Positions 31,154-38,250 of a stretch of 48,473 nt of DNA are shown in pieces. Both the position numbers and the translations under genes were made by a program. Source of the stretch: Thermoleophilia bacterium (lineage in GTDB: Bacteria; Actinomycetota; Thermoleophilia; Gaiellales; Gaiellaceae). The notes below the pieces were generated by a model. That model did no database searches, was not told where the DNA came from, and was given only the letters and a program-made list of their open reading frames with translations. How positions within the stretch are numbered: the stretch's first letter is position 1; every line of letters starts with the position of its first letter. Where the stretch lies: assembly GCA_017882605.1 (NCBI GenBank), contig JADGPE010000003.1, positions 1 through 48,473 on the forward strand, read 5' to 3'.

Positions 31154-32059
31154 CTAGAACTCCCTGTCGAAGTCGACTGAACCGTCCGCGGCAATGTGCG
31201 CCGACGCGCGACGCGCAGCCCAGCACTGGTAGTTGACGGCAACCGGGTTGAGGGTCATGTGCGTGTCGGCGTGCTCGATGTGGCACTGCAGGACGGTGAC
31301 GTCGCCCCCGAGCCCCATCGGGCCGATGCCGGTCTCGTTCAGCAGGCCGTAGAGCTCGTCCTCGAGTTGGGCGACGAGCGGGTCGGAGTTGCGCGTGCCG
31401 ACCGGCCGGGTGATCGCCTCCTTCGCCAGGTACATCGCGTAGTCGGCGGTTCCGCCGATCCCGACCCCGACGATCCCGGGCGGGCACGGCTTGCCGCCGG
31501 CGCCGACGATCGACTCGAGCACGAACTGCTTGATCCCCTTCACGCCGTCGGCGGGCACGCACATCTTGAGGAAGCTCATGTTCTCCGAGCCGGATCCCTT
31601 CGGAATGCACTTGACGTCGAGGCCGTCCCAATCAGGGATGAACTCCCAGTGGACGATCGGCAGTCGGTACCCGATGTTGGGGCCGGTGTTCTCGCGCGTG
31701 ATCGTGTGCACCGCATTCGAGCGAAGCGGGTGCTCGACGGTGGCACGCGCGGTGCCGTCGCGCAGCCCTTCGTAGATGCGCGTGGGATGCAATGGGAAGT
31801 GCTCGCCGACGCGACAGGTGTAGACGGCGATGCCGGTGTCCTGGCAGACCAGGTTGTTCTGGCTGTCTGCGATGTTGACGTTCTTGTGGATCGTCTCGAG
31901 CACTCGCTTGCCGGGCACGGACGTCTCGCGCAGGCGCGCAGCCGCAAGTGCGTCGCGCAGGTCCTGTGGGATGTCCTTCAGCGCCCAGACATAGAGGTGC
32001 GCTGCCGCTTCCTCGACCACGTCGAGCAAGCGGCTAGAGGTGTCGGTGTCGATTGTCAT
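31154..32059 (-). CDS. Class I fumarase/tartrate dehydratase-type alpha subunit (4Fe-4S)
   Basis: A 301-residue Fe-S hydro-lyase subunit. The cluster cysteines are expected in NNLVCQDTGIAV (about residue 77), VKCIPKGSGSENMSFLKM and GGKPCPPGIVGVGIGGTADY. It ends with DTHMTLNPVAVNYQCWAARR, typical of the fumarase/tartrate-dehydratase alpha family. The ATG at 32059 directly follows the stop of the flavoprotein gene. Such enzymes convert malate to fumarate, but related ones use tartrate or mesaconate. True fumarase activity is a serious alternative to a sulfonate role. Confidence 0.9.
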   Translation of the reverse strand: MTIDTDTSSRLLDVVEEAAAHLYVWALKDIPQDLRDALAAARLRETSVPGKRVLETIHKNVNIADSQNNLVCQDTGIAVYTCRVGEHFPLHPTRIYEGLRDGTARATVEHPLRSNAVHTITRENTGPNIGYRLPIVHWEFIPDWDGLDVKCIPKGSGSENMSFLKMCVPADGVKGIKQFVLESIVGAGGKPCPPGIVGVGIGGTADYAMYLAKEAITRPVGTRNSDPLVAQLEDELYGLLNETGIGPMGLGGDVTVLQCHIEHADTHMTLNPVAVNYQCWAARRASAHIAADGSVDFDREF

Positions 32060-33256
32060 CTAGCTCCTAGCCTTCTCGAATGCACTACGACCAGCCCTCC
32101 GCCCGAACACGACACATTCGAGAAGGCTGTTACCCATCATGCGGTTGCGCCCATGCGTACCGCCGGCGATCTCGCCGCACGCATAGACACCCTCGAGCGT
32201 CGTCTCGGCGTCCGTGTCGATCACGAGACCGCCGTTTTGGTAGTGGAGGACCGGGTAGGTGAAGATCCTCTCCCTGAGCGGGTCGATGCCCGCGCCGCGG
32301 TAGCGGCGGAGCATGTAGGGCAGCGAGACCTCTGCGTCCTGCTCCGAGATCCGCGTCGTGTCCAGGTAGACCGCCGGGCGGCCGTCAGGCGTCGTGACTC
32401 CCTTGCCTTTCCCAACCTCGTCGAAGATCGCCTGGCTGACCGCGTCACGAGGGCCGAGCGAGTCGGTGAACTCCTCCCCGTCGGCATTCACGAGCACGGC
32501 GCCGTAGGCGCGGGTCGTCTCCGGGATCGAGTAGCCCTGCATGTTCGACGGCCAGGCACCCCCGTTCGGGTGGTACTGCAGCGCGTCCAGATCCCGCGCT
32601 TCGGCGCCGAGATCGAGCGCGATCCGCGTCACTTCGCCCGTCGCGTTTGGATGGTTGGTCGAAAGCTCCCCGCGTTGCTCGGCCTCGGCGTAACAGCGGC
32701 CTCCGGCGGCAAGAACGACCGTGCCTGCGTCGACGGTCTGCTCACCGACACGTGCACGCCAGAGGCCGTCGAGCTCGATCAGCTCGTAGAGGGGCGCATT
32801 CAGGTAACTCGTGCCGCTGCCCGCCTCCCAGGCTTCGCGGAGCTGCTTCGTGATCGCGTGGCCCGTCCGGTCGCCGACCTGGAGCAGCCGCTGGGCGCTG
32901 GCACCACCGCACTTGGCGAGGCGGTAGCCGCCGTGTTCGCGGGTGAACTCGACCCCGAGCTCCTCGAGCCAATGGATCGCCGACCGCGCATCCCCGGTCA
33001 GCACCTCGACGAGCCGAAGGTCCGCGGTCTCGTGCGAGGAGCGCCAGATGTCCTGGGCGTGCTGGTCCGGCGAGTCGTCCGCGCCGAAGGACGCCTGGAT
33101 GCCGCCCTGGGCCTTGGACGAGTTGTTGGCCTGGAGGGATCCCTTCGTCGCCAGCGCGACGCGCGCGCCGGCGCGCTCGGCCGAGACCGCGGCGGCGAGC
33201 CCTGCCGCGCCGCTGCCGATCACGAGCACGTCGAAGCTGTGAGCCGTCTCCGTCAC
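32060..33256 (-). CDS. FrdA/SdhA/NadB-type flavoprotein, short form
   Basis: A 398-residue FAD enzyme of the succinate dehydrogenase/fumarate reductase/L-aspartate oxidase family. The FAD site is VLVIGSGAAGLAAAVSAERAG, then NNSSKAQGGIQASFG. Catalytic residues appear as LQYHPNGG (His), GPRDAVSQAI (the Arg acting as proton donor), LHYQNGGLVI (His) and NRMMGNSLLE (Arg). The protein ends soon after, so it lacks the C-terminal helical domain of SdhA and NadB (540-590 residues). No iron-sulfur subunit gene is present. It is the first gene of the sulfur operon. It may reduce an unsaturated sulfonate, or be a soluble fumarate reductase or aspartate oxidase. Confidence 0.88.
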   Translation of the reverse strand: MTETAHSFDVLVIGSGAAGLAAAVSAERAGARVALATKGSLQANNSSKAQGGIQASFGADDSPDQHAQDIWRSSHETADLRLVEVLTGDARSAIHWLEELGVEFTREHGGYRLAKCGGASAQRLLQVGDRTGHAITKQLREAWEAGSGTSYLNAPLYELIELDGLWRARVGEQTVDAGTVVLAAGGRCYAEAEQRGELSTNHPNATGEVTRIALDLGAEARDLDALQYHPNGGAWPSNMQGYSIPETTRAYGAVLVNADGEEFTDSLGPRDAVSQAIFDEVGKGKGVTTPDGRPAVYLDTTRISEQDAEVSLPYMLRRYRGAGIDPLRERIFTYPVLHYQNGGLVIDTDAETTLEGVYACGEIAGGTHGRNRMMGNSLLECVVFGRRAGRSAFEKARS

Positions 33257-33262
33257 AGGTCG

Positions 33263-33282
33263 GACTATACCTGCTATTAGTC
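33263..33282 (-). promoter_or_regulatory. Promoter and candidate operator of the sulfur operon
   Basis: A minus-strand -10 box TATAGT (33269-33264) lies 7 nt before the GTG at 33256, so the message is probably leaderless. An inverted repeat GACTA-N10-TAGTC (33263-33282) overlaps it and could bind a regulator such as the nearby LysR protein. The remaining gap to 33354 shows nothing else clear. Confidence 0.5.
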
Positions 33283-33354
33283 AAAGTTATGCCTTGTTCA
33301 CCAGGCCAGTTGGCAAGCGCCGAACCGCCCGACGCCCCAGCCTCGGCCTCGGCC

Positions 33355-34302
33355 TCAGTAGATCTCGCGGAAGAGCTCCAGGATCTCCCCCGCGCTCGCG
33401 GGGCGCGGGTTGGCCTGGTTGCCGGCGCGCTGCGAGGCCGCCTCGGCGACCCGAGGCAGGTCGTCCTCCGGAACCCCGAAGTCGCGCAGGCGGTCGAAGC
33501 CACCGAGTAGCGCGAGCTCGCGCGAGCGCTGGACGGCGTCGCCGCCGACCGCCACGCCGAACCGCGCGACCTCGTCGGGCACGAACGCCGCGTTGAAGGC
33601 GAGCGCGGGCGGCAGGCAGAGCGCGTTCATCGCCCCGTGCGGCAGACCGTAGGTCCCGCCGAGCGCCTGCGCCATTGCGTGGGCGAGCGCGAGCCGGTTG
33701 AGGGCCAGCGCGTGACCGGCGTGTGCCGCGCCTGTGAGCAGATCGACGCGTGCGGCGCGATCGGCTGGATCTGCGAGCACGCGCGGCAGTGCGGCGGCAA
33801 TCAGCGGCGCGCCCGCCAGCGCCTGCTCGTCGCCTTCGGGTGAGTGCCCTTGCACGTAGAGCGCTTCGGCACAGTGCGCGAGCCCGTTCAACGCCGTGCC
33901 CGCGGTGATGTCGGCCGGCAGCTCGAGCGTCAGTTCGACGTCGTAGACGATCGCGACGGGGCGCGCGCCTCCTCCGTGACCGACGATGATGCGGTCGGGT
34001 GAGCGGATGCCGTAGGACGTCGTCCACTCGGCGCCGGAGTACGTCGTCGGCACGTGCACGACCGGCTTGCCGCTCTGGGCGGAGGCGTACTTGCCGGTGT
34101 CGATCGCCGAGCCGCCGCCCACCGCGAGAATGCCGTCCGCCTCGAGCGGGACCTCGACTTGTCCCGAGGGAACCTCCGTCCACCAGCCGGCGTGCGGCAG
34201 GTCGAGTGCCTGCCAGCGCGGGCTCGCGATCAGGAACGGGCGCTCGATGCCCACCTCGGCGAGCGTGGCGGGTAGCTCGTCGAGGCTCCAGCGGACGATC
34301 AC
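33355..34302 (-). CDS. Iron-containing alcohol dehydrogenase/maleylacetate reductase-like protein
   Basis: A 315-residue protein of the Fe-ADH superfamily, shorter than the usual 350-390. The NAD(P) motif is AVGGGSAIDTGKYAS, followed by VHVPTTYSGAEWTTSYGI. Metal-binding histidines are expected in NGLAHCAEALYV, HAMAQALGGTYGLPHGAMNA. The length and motif spacing are nearest to maleylacetate reductases, which reduce a conjugated double bond. The GTG start overlaps the lysR stop as GTGA. It ends 98 nt before the sulfur operon start and may belong to the same pathway. Confidence 0.85.
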   Translation of the reverse strand: MIVRWSLDELPATLAEVGIERPFLIASPRWQALDLPHAGWWTEVPSGQVEVPLEADGILAVGGGSAIDTGKYASAQSGKPVVHVPTTYSGAEWTTSYGIRSPDRIIVGHGGGARPVAIVYDVELTLELPADITAGTALNGLAHCAEALYVQGHSPEGDEQALAGAPLIAAALPRVLADPADRAARVDLLTGAAHAGHALALNRLALAHAMAQALGGTYGLPHGAMNALCLPPALAFNAAFVPDEVARFGVAVGGDAVQRSRELALLGGFDRLRDFGVPEDDLPRVAEAASQRAGNQANPRPASAGEILELFREIY

Positions 34303-35192
34303 TGCAGCCGGTCGCGGGCGTAGTCGACGAACGCGCGGGCCGCGCGCGTCTCCGAGCGCCCGCTCGCGCGGACGAGCAGGATCTCTCGTTCGAGCTCGAG
34401 CCCGGCCACGCGCGCTTCGACGAGTGTTCCGGCAGCGAGGTCGTTCTCGACCGACGAGCGCGAGATGAACGTGACGCCGTACCCACCACGCACCGCGCTC
34501 GTCACGGACTCCTGCAATCCGAGCTCGAGTCGCACGTCGAGATCACGCAGCTTCACCCCGGCCCGGCGGAGCTCGTCCTCGATCATCTGACGCACGCCCG
34601 CACCTTCCTGCATCACGATCAGCTGCTCGTCGCGCAGGTCCATGAGCGTCACCGTTTGGCCCCCGAACCGGTGACCGGGAGGGCACGCGAGGATCACGGT
34701 GTCGCGGAAGAACGGCTCGTATTCGACTGCGCGATGGCGCGGCGCGGCACCGACGACGCCGAGCTCGAGCGTGCGGTCGGCGACGTGCTCGACGACGGTC
34801 TGCGTGTCGAACACGCTCAGGGCGATATGGATCCCCGGATGTGCTGCGGCGAACTCGCAGAGCAGCCGGGAGAGGACGACACCGCCCGGCCCGGTCGACG
34901 CGCCGATCGCGAACGTGCCGTCGAGCGCGCCGGTCGCCTCGTCCGCGAGCTCGCCGGTGATCTCCTCCTCCAGCGCGATCAGGCGCTGGGCGCCGCGGTA
35001 GAGCCGAAGCCCGGCCTCGGTCGGCTCGACCCGCCGGCCCGAGCGGTCGAGGAGCTGCAGGCCGAGCCGCTTCTCGAGTGCGCGCACCTGCAGGCTGACG
35101 GCCGGCTGGGTCACCCCGAGGCGCTCTGCCGCCTGGGAGAACGACTTCCGTTCGACCACCTCGCAGAACGCACGGAGCTGACGTGTGTCCAT
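34299..35192 (-). CDS. LysR family transcriptional regulator
   Basis: A 297-residue LysR protein. The N-terminal winged helix-turn-helix reads LRAFCEVVERKSFSQAAERL and TQPAVSLQVRALEKRLGLQL, and a periplasmic-binding-protein-like ligand domain follows (IGASTGPGGVVLSRLLCEF onward). It resembles CysL/CbbR-type activators. It is followed directly by the Fe-ADH gene and then by the sulfur operon on the same strand, so it is the obvious candidate regulator of both. A TAAGCT box lies 6 nt before the ATG. The REP-like palindromes lie just upstream. Confidence 0.92.
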   Translation of the reverse strand: MDTRQLRAFCEVVERKSFSQAAERLGVTQPAVSLQVRALEKRLGLQLLDRSGRRVEPTEAGLRLYRGAQRLIALEEEITGELADEATGALDGTFAIGASTGPGGVVLSRLLCEFAAAHPGIHIALSVFDTQTVVEHVADRTLELGVVGAAPRHRAVEYEPFFRDTVILACPPGHRFGGQTVTLMDLRDEQLIVMQEGAGVRQMIEDELRRAGVKLRDLDVRLELGLQESVTSAVRGGYGVTFISRSSVENDLAAGTLVEARVAGLELEREILLVRASGRSETRAARAFVDYARDRLQ

Positions 35193-35198
35193 AACGGA

Positions 35199-35204
35199 AG
35201 CTTA
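35199..35204 (-). promoter_or_regulatory. -10 box for lysR
   Basis: TAAGCT on the minus strand, 6 nt before the ATG at 35192, pointing to a leaderless transcript. The first REP-like palindrome begins 5 nt upstream of it. Confidence 0.45.
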
Positions 35205-35208
35205 TAGA

Positions 35209-35244
35209 GGAACCTGGTTGCCGGCGAAGCCGGAACCAGGTTCC
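35209..35244. repeat. REP-like palindrome A (pair 1)
   Basis: GGAACCTGGTT and AACCAGGTTCC arms (11 bp) continue inward as CCGGC/GCCGG with a single bulged G and a GAA loop. It is one half of a double palindrome repeated at 41115-41215. Confidence 0.85.
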
Positions 35245-35268
35245 TGTCTCAAACGATCGTCGAAGACA

Positions 35269-35304
35269 CGAACCTGGTTTCGCCTGCGGCGAGAACCAGG
35301 TTCG
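35269..35304. repeat. REP-like palindrome B (pair 1)
   Basis: CGAACCTGGTT and AACCAGGTTCG arms with an inner CGCC/GGCG stem and TGC loop. Its reverse complement matches 41115-41150 at 35 of 36 positions. It lies directly after the VOC gene stop. Confidence 0.88.
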
Positions 35305-35306
35305 GG

Positions 35307-35684
35307 CTAGGCCTGGCGGAACTCGAGGCGGTTGCCGAACGGGTCGGCGGCGTGGAAGCGCGCCGTGCCGGAGATCGAATCGTCCGGATCGACGACGATC
35401 CCCGCGTCCTGCAAGCGCCGAGCGAGCGTGGCGAGATCGGAGACGACGAGGCCTGGATGTGCTTTGCGGGCCGGTGCGAAGGGCTCCTCGACCCCGACGT
35501 GCAGCTCCTGCGGGCCGGCCCGGAACCAGCAGCCGCCGCGCGCACGCAGGGACTCAGGCTTCGTGAGCTCCTCGAGCCCGAGCAGCCCGCCGTAGAACGC
35601 GCGCGCCTCCGCCTCGCAACCGGGAGGGGCGGCGACCTGGACATGGTCGATTCCGAGGACGCTCACGGCCTCACGGTCTACCAT
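35307..35684 (-). CDS. Single-domain VOC/glyoxalase family protein
   Basis: A protein of about 125 residues (119 if the GTG at 35666 is used) with one vicinal-oxygen-chelate module. It has LGIDHVQVAAPPGCEAEARA, FYGGLLGLEEL, CWFRAGPQELHVGVEE, HPGLVVSDLATLARRL and a final FHAADPFGNRLEFRQ. The His of GIDHVQ, the His of ELHVG and the Glu of RLEFRQ are the likely metal ligands, as in glyoxalase/bleomycin-resistance proteins. The ATG at 35684 overlaps the promoter box of the divergent sugar transferase, so the later GTG may be the true start. The substrate is unknown. Confidence 0.82.
   Translation of the reverse strand: MVDREAVSVLGIDHVQVAAPPGCEAEARAFYGGLLGLEELTKPESLRARGGCWFRAGPQELHVGVEEPFAPARKAHPGLVVSDLATLARRLQDAGIVVDPDDSISGTARFHAADPFGNRLEFRQA
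35679..35684 (+). promoter_or_regulatory. -10 box for the sugar transferase
   Basis: TACCAT, 7 nt before the GTG at 35692. Confidence 0.42.
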
Positions 35685-35691
35685 CGACCGC

Positions 35692-36366
35692 GTGGCAACG
35701 GCGCCGCCACCGCTCGAGGACACCCTCGTCAGCGGGTACACGAGGCTCGCGTCCCAGGCGGAGCATCGGGGGATCGACCTCGAGCTGCGCCTGCTCGACA
35801 TCTTCTTCGCCGGCGTGTTCGGGATCCTCCTCGCGCCGGTCGGGCTCGTGATCGCAGCCGTGATGCTCGTCACGAGCGGCCGCCCCATCCTCTACCGCGG
35901 CGAGCGTGTCGGCCGCCGCGGGCGCTTCTTCCAGATGCTGAAGTTCCGCACGCTCCGCCCAGGCGCCGAGGATCGAATCGGCCAGTACCTCGGCGAGGAG
36001 CTCGTCCAGCGCACCGAGGTGGAGCTGACGGGATTCGGGCGGTGGCTGAAGGCGTCGCAGCTCGACGAGATCCCGCAACTCTGGAACGTCCTGCGCGGGG
36101 ACATGTCCTTCGTCGGACCTCGCCCGATCCGGCCGCGGTTCTTCGCGGAGCTCGCACACGACCTGCCCGCGTACTGGCAGCGCCTCGTCGTGCGGCCCGG
36201 CCTGACCGGCTTCGCACAGGTGCGGCGAGGCTATGAGACATCGATGGCCGAGAAGCTCGCGCACGATCTCGAGTGGATCGCCGACCGCTCGCTGCGGCTC
36301 TATCTGCGCACGCTCTTCGTGACCGGCGTCCGGGTGCTCGCCCAGACGCTCGGACGCCGCACCTAG
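35692..36366 (+). CDS. Undecaprenyl-phosphate sugar phosphotransferase (initiating enzyme)
   Basis: A 224-residue bacterial sugar transferase that begins glycan assembly by moving a sugar-1-phosphate onto undecaprenyl phosphate. It has one membrane segment (LLDIFFAGVFGILLAPVGLV), then PILYRGERVGRRGRFFQMLK with the KFRT motif, QLDEIPQLWNVLRGDMSFVG with the PRP loop, and WQRLVVRPGLTGFAQV. This is the short PglC/WcaJ-core form without the large N-terminal domain. The asparagine synthetase-like gene follows after 9 nt. It would start the glycan that the flippase and ligase in this window process. Confidence 0.92.
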   Translation: MATAPPPLEDTLVSGYTRLASQAEHRGIDLELRLLDIFFAGVFGILLAPVGLVIAAVMLVTSGRPILYRGERVGRRGRFFQMLKFRTLRPGAEDRIGQYLGEELVQRTEVELTGFGRWLKASQLDEIPQLWNVLRGDMSFVGPRPIRPRFFAELAHDLPAYWQRLVVRPGLTGFAQVRRGYETSMAEKLAHDLEWIADRSLRLYLRTLFVTGVRVLAQTLGRRT

Positions 36367-36369
36367 ACT
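36364..36369 (+). promoter_or_regulatory. Possible -10 box for the asnB-like gene
   Basis: TAGACT, 6 nt before the ATG at 36376. It contains the TAG stop of the sugar transferase gene, so it is weaker evidence than boxes free of stop codons. Confidence 0.35.
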
Positions 36370-36375
36370 GGCCGC

Positions 36376-38250
36376 ATGTGCGGGATCTGCGGGATCGCCA
36401 GCAGCCGCGGCGCCGTCGACCCCGAGCGGCTCCGGCGCATGTCGGCGACCCTGTTTCACCGAGGGCCCGACTCCGAAGGGGCGCACCTCGACGGCCCGGT
36501 CGGGATCGCAGCGCGCCGGCTCGCGATCATCGACTTGACCGGCGGTGACCAGCCGATCTCGAACGAGGACGGGACCGTCGTCGTCGTCCAGAACGGCGAG
36601 CTCTACAACTACCGCGAGCTAATGCACGAGCTCGAGCGCGCAGGGCACCGGTTCCGCTCCCGCTGCGACACCGAGGTGCTCGTGCACGGCTACGAGGAGT
36701 GGGGGCCACGCCTGTGGGAGCGCCTGCGCGGGATGTTCGCGGTCGCCGTCTGGGACGGGCGCGAGCGCAGGCTCGTGCTCGCGCGCGACCGCTTCGGGAT
36801 CAAGCCGCTCGCCTATCGCGTCGAAGGCGAGGAGCTTTCGTTCTCCTCCGAGCTCGACGCGCTGCCGCAGGGCGAGATCGACCTTGACGCGCTCGAGGCG
36901 TTCCTCGCCTTCAACGTCGTGCCCGCACCCCTGTCGATCTTCAAAGAGATCCGCAAGCTGCCGCCGGGCCACACGCTGACCTGGCAGGACGGCCGGATCT
37001 CGATCGATCGCTTCGCGCGCACGGGGCCGCTGCCTGCGCGACACGACGAGGACGAGGCCGAGCTGGTCGAGGAATGCCGCGCGCGGCTGCGCGACTCGGT
37101 TCGTGCCCACCTGATCGCCGATGTCCCGGTCGGCGTGCTGCTCTCGGGTGGCGTGGACTCCGGTGCGCTCACGGCGCTCGCCGCGGAGGAGTCCTCCGAA
37201 GCAGTGCGCACCTTCTCGATCGGCTTCGAGGAGGCATCGTTCAACGAGCTCGACGGGGCGCGGGCGGTAGCGGAGCGCTACGAAACGCTCCACCGCGACC
37301 TGACGCTGCGCCCGGACGCCGCGCTCCTGCTCCCGGCGCTCGCCGACGCATTCGACGAGCCGTTCGCGGACTCGTCGGCGCTGCCGACCTATCTCGTCTC
37401 GAAGCTCGCGGCGGAGGACGTGAAGGTTGCGTTGTCCGGCGAGGGCGCCGACGAGCTCTTCGGCGGCTACTACACCTACGTCGCCGACCTGCTCGCCGAG
37501 CGCTTCGGTCCTCTCGCTGCTCGCGCACGGCCGCTCGTCGACCGACTTCCCTCCTCGACGCGCAAGGCGAGCCTGGACTACCGGCTGAAGCGGTTCACAC
37601 GCGCCGCCGGGCTGCCGCCGCTCGAGCGGCACCACACCTACAAGGAGATCTTCGCCGCCGACGTTCGCGCAGAGCTGACCGGGCGCCGCAGCGACTTCGA
37701 CCCTCTGACCGGCTATCGCGAGCGGTTCGCACAGACCGAGGAGCACGAGCTGCTGACGCGCCTGCAGGACATCGACTTCGGCCTCTACCTCGTCGACGAC
37801 CTACTGACGAAGACCGACCGCGCTTCGATGGCGTGGTCACTCGAGGCTCGCGTACCGTTCATGGACACCGTCGTCACGAACTTCGCGTTCTCGCTTCCGG
37901 CGCGCCACAAGGTTCGCGGCTTCTCGAAGAAGCGGCTGCTCCGCAAGGCGATGGAGCCGCTGTTGCCGCACGAGATCGTGCACGGCAAGAAACGGGGCTT
38001 TTCGATCCCGGCCGCCGCGTGGCTGCGCGGCGAGCTCGAGCCGTTCGCGCGCGAGACGCTGTCGACCGACACGCTGCGCCGTCAGGGCTTCCTGCAGCCG
38101 GCCGCCGTGACGCGCGTGATCGACGACCACGTCGCCGGCCGCGAGGACCTCTCGCGCCAGCTCTGGGGCCTGCTCGCCTTCACGCTCTGGTACGAACGGC
38201 ACGTGGAAGGTGTCACGCGCGACGTCTCACTCGAAAGCGTGTTGATGTGA
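36376..38250 (+). CDS. asnB: Glutamine-hydrolysing asparagine synthetase-like amidotransferase
   Basis: A 624-residue two-domain enzyme. The N-terminal glutaminase begins MCGICGIAS with the catalytic Cys2 and continues LFHRGPDSEGAHLDGPV, RLAIIDLTGGDQPISNEDG, ARDRFGIKPL. The C-terminal ATP-binding domain has VPVGVLLSGGVDSGALTALA, FSIGFEEASFNELDGARAVA, ALSGEGADELFGGYYTY and LTKTDRASMAWSLEARVPFM. Members in polysaccharide clusters often amidate a uronic acid or other carboxylate rather than make asparagine. Here it lies between the initiating sugar transferase and a DUF354 protein, which supports that role but does not prove it. Confidence 0.92.
   Translation: MCGICGIASSRGAVDPERLRRMSATLFHRGPDSEGAHLDGPVGIAARRLAIIDLTGGDQPISNEDGTVVVVQNGELYNYRELMHELERAGHRFRSRCDTEVLVHGYEEWGPRLWERLRGMFAVAVWDGRERRLVLARDRFGIKPLAYRVEGEELSFSSELDALPQGEIDLDALEAFLAFNVVPAPLSIFKEIRKLPPGHTLTWQDGRISIDRFARTGPLPARHDEDEAELVEECRARLRDSVRAHLIADVPVGVLLSGGVDSGALTALAAEESSEAVRTFSIGFEEASFNELDGARAVAERYETLHRDLTLRPDAALLLPALADAFDEPFADSSALPTYLVSKLAAEDVKVALSGEGADELFGGYYTYVADLLAERFGPLAARARPLVDRLPSSTRKASLDYRLKRFTRAAGLPPLERHHTYKEIFAADVRAELTGRRSDFDPLTGYRERFAQTEEHELLTRLQDIDFGLYLVDDLLTKTDRASMAWSLEARVPFMDTVVTNFAFSLPARHKVRGFSKKRLLRKAMEPLLPHEIVHGKKRGFSIPAAAWLRGELEPFARETLSTDTLRRQGFLQPAAVTRVIDDHVAGREDLSRQLWGLLAFTLWYERHVEGVTRDVSLESVLM

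Noticed and set aside
32060-33256. Naming the flavoprotein nadB or sdhA
   Set aside because: Length and lack of partner genes do not fit either well, and the sequence alone does not separate the subfamilies.
31196-33280. A 694-codon plus-strand frame opposite the fumarase-like and flavoprotein genes
   Set aside because: Antisense shadow; both genes underneath have complete catalytic motifs.
35209-35304. A possible short CRISPR array
   Set aside because: Only two units, each a full palindrome, no series of equal spacers, and the second locus is inverted; no cas genes.
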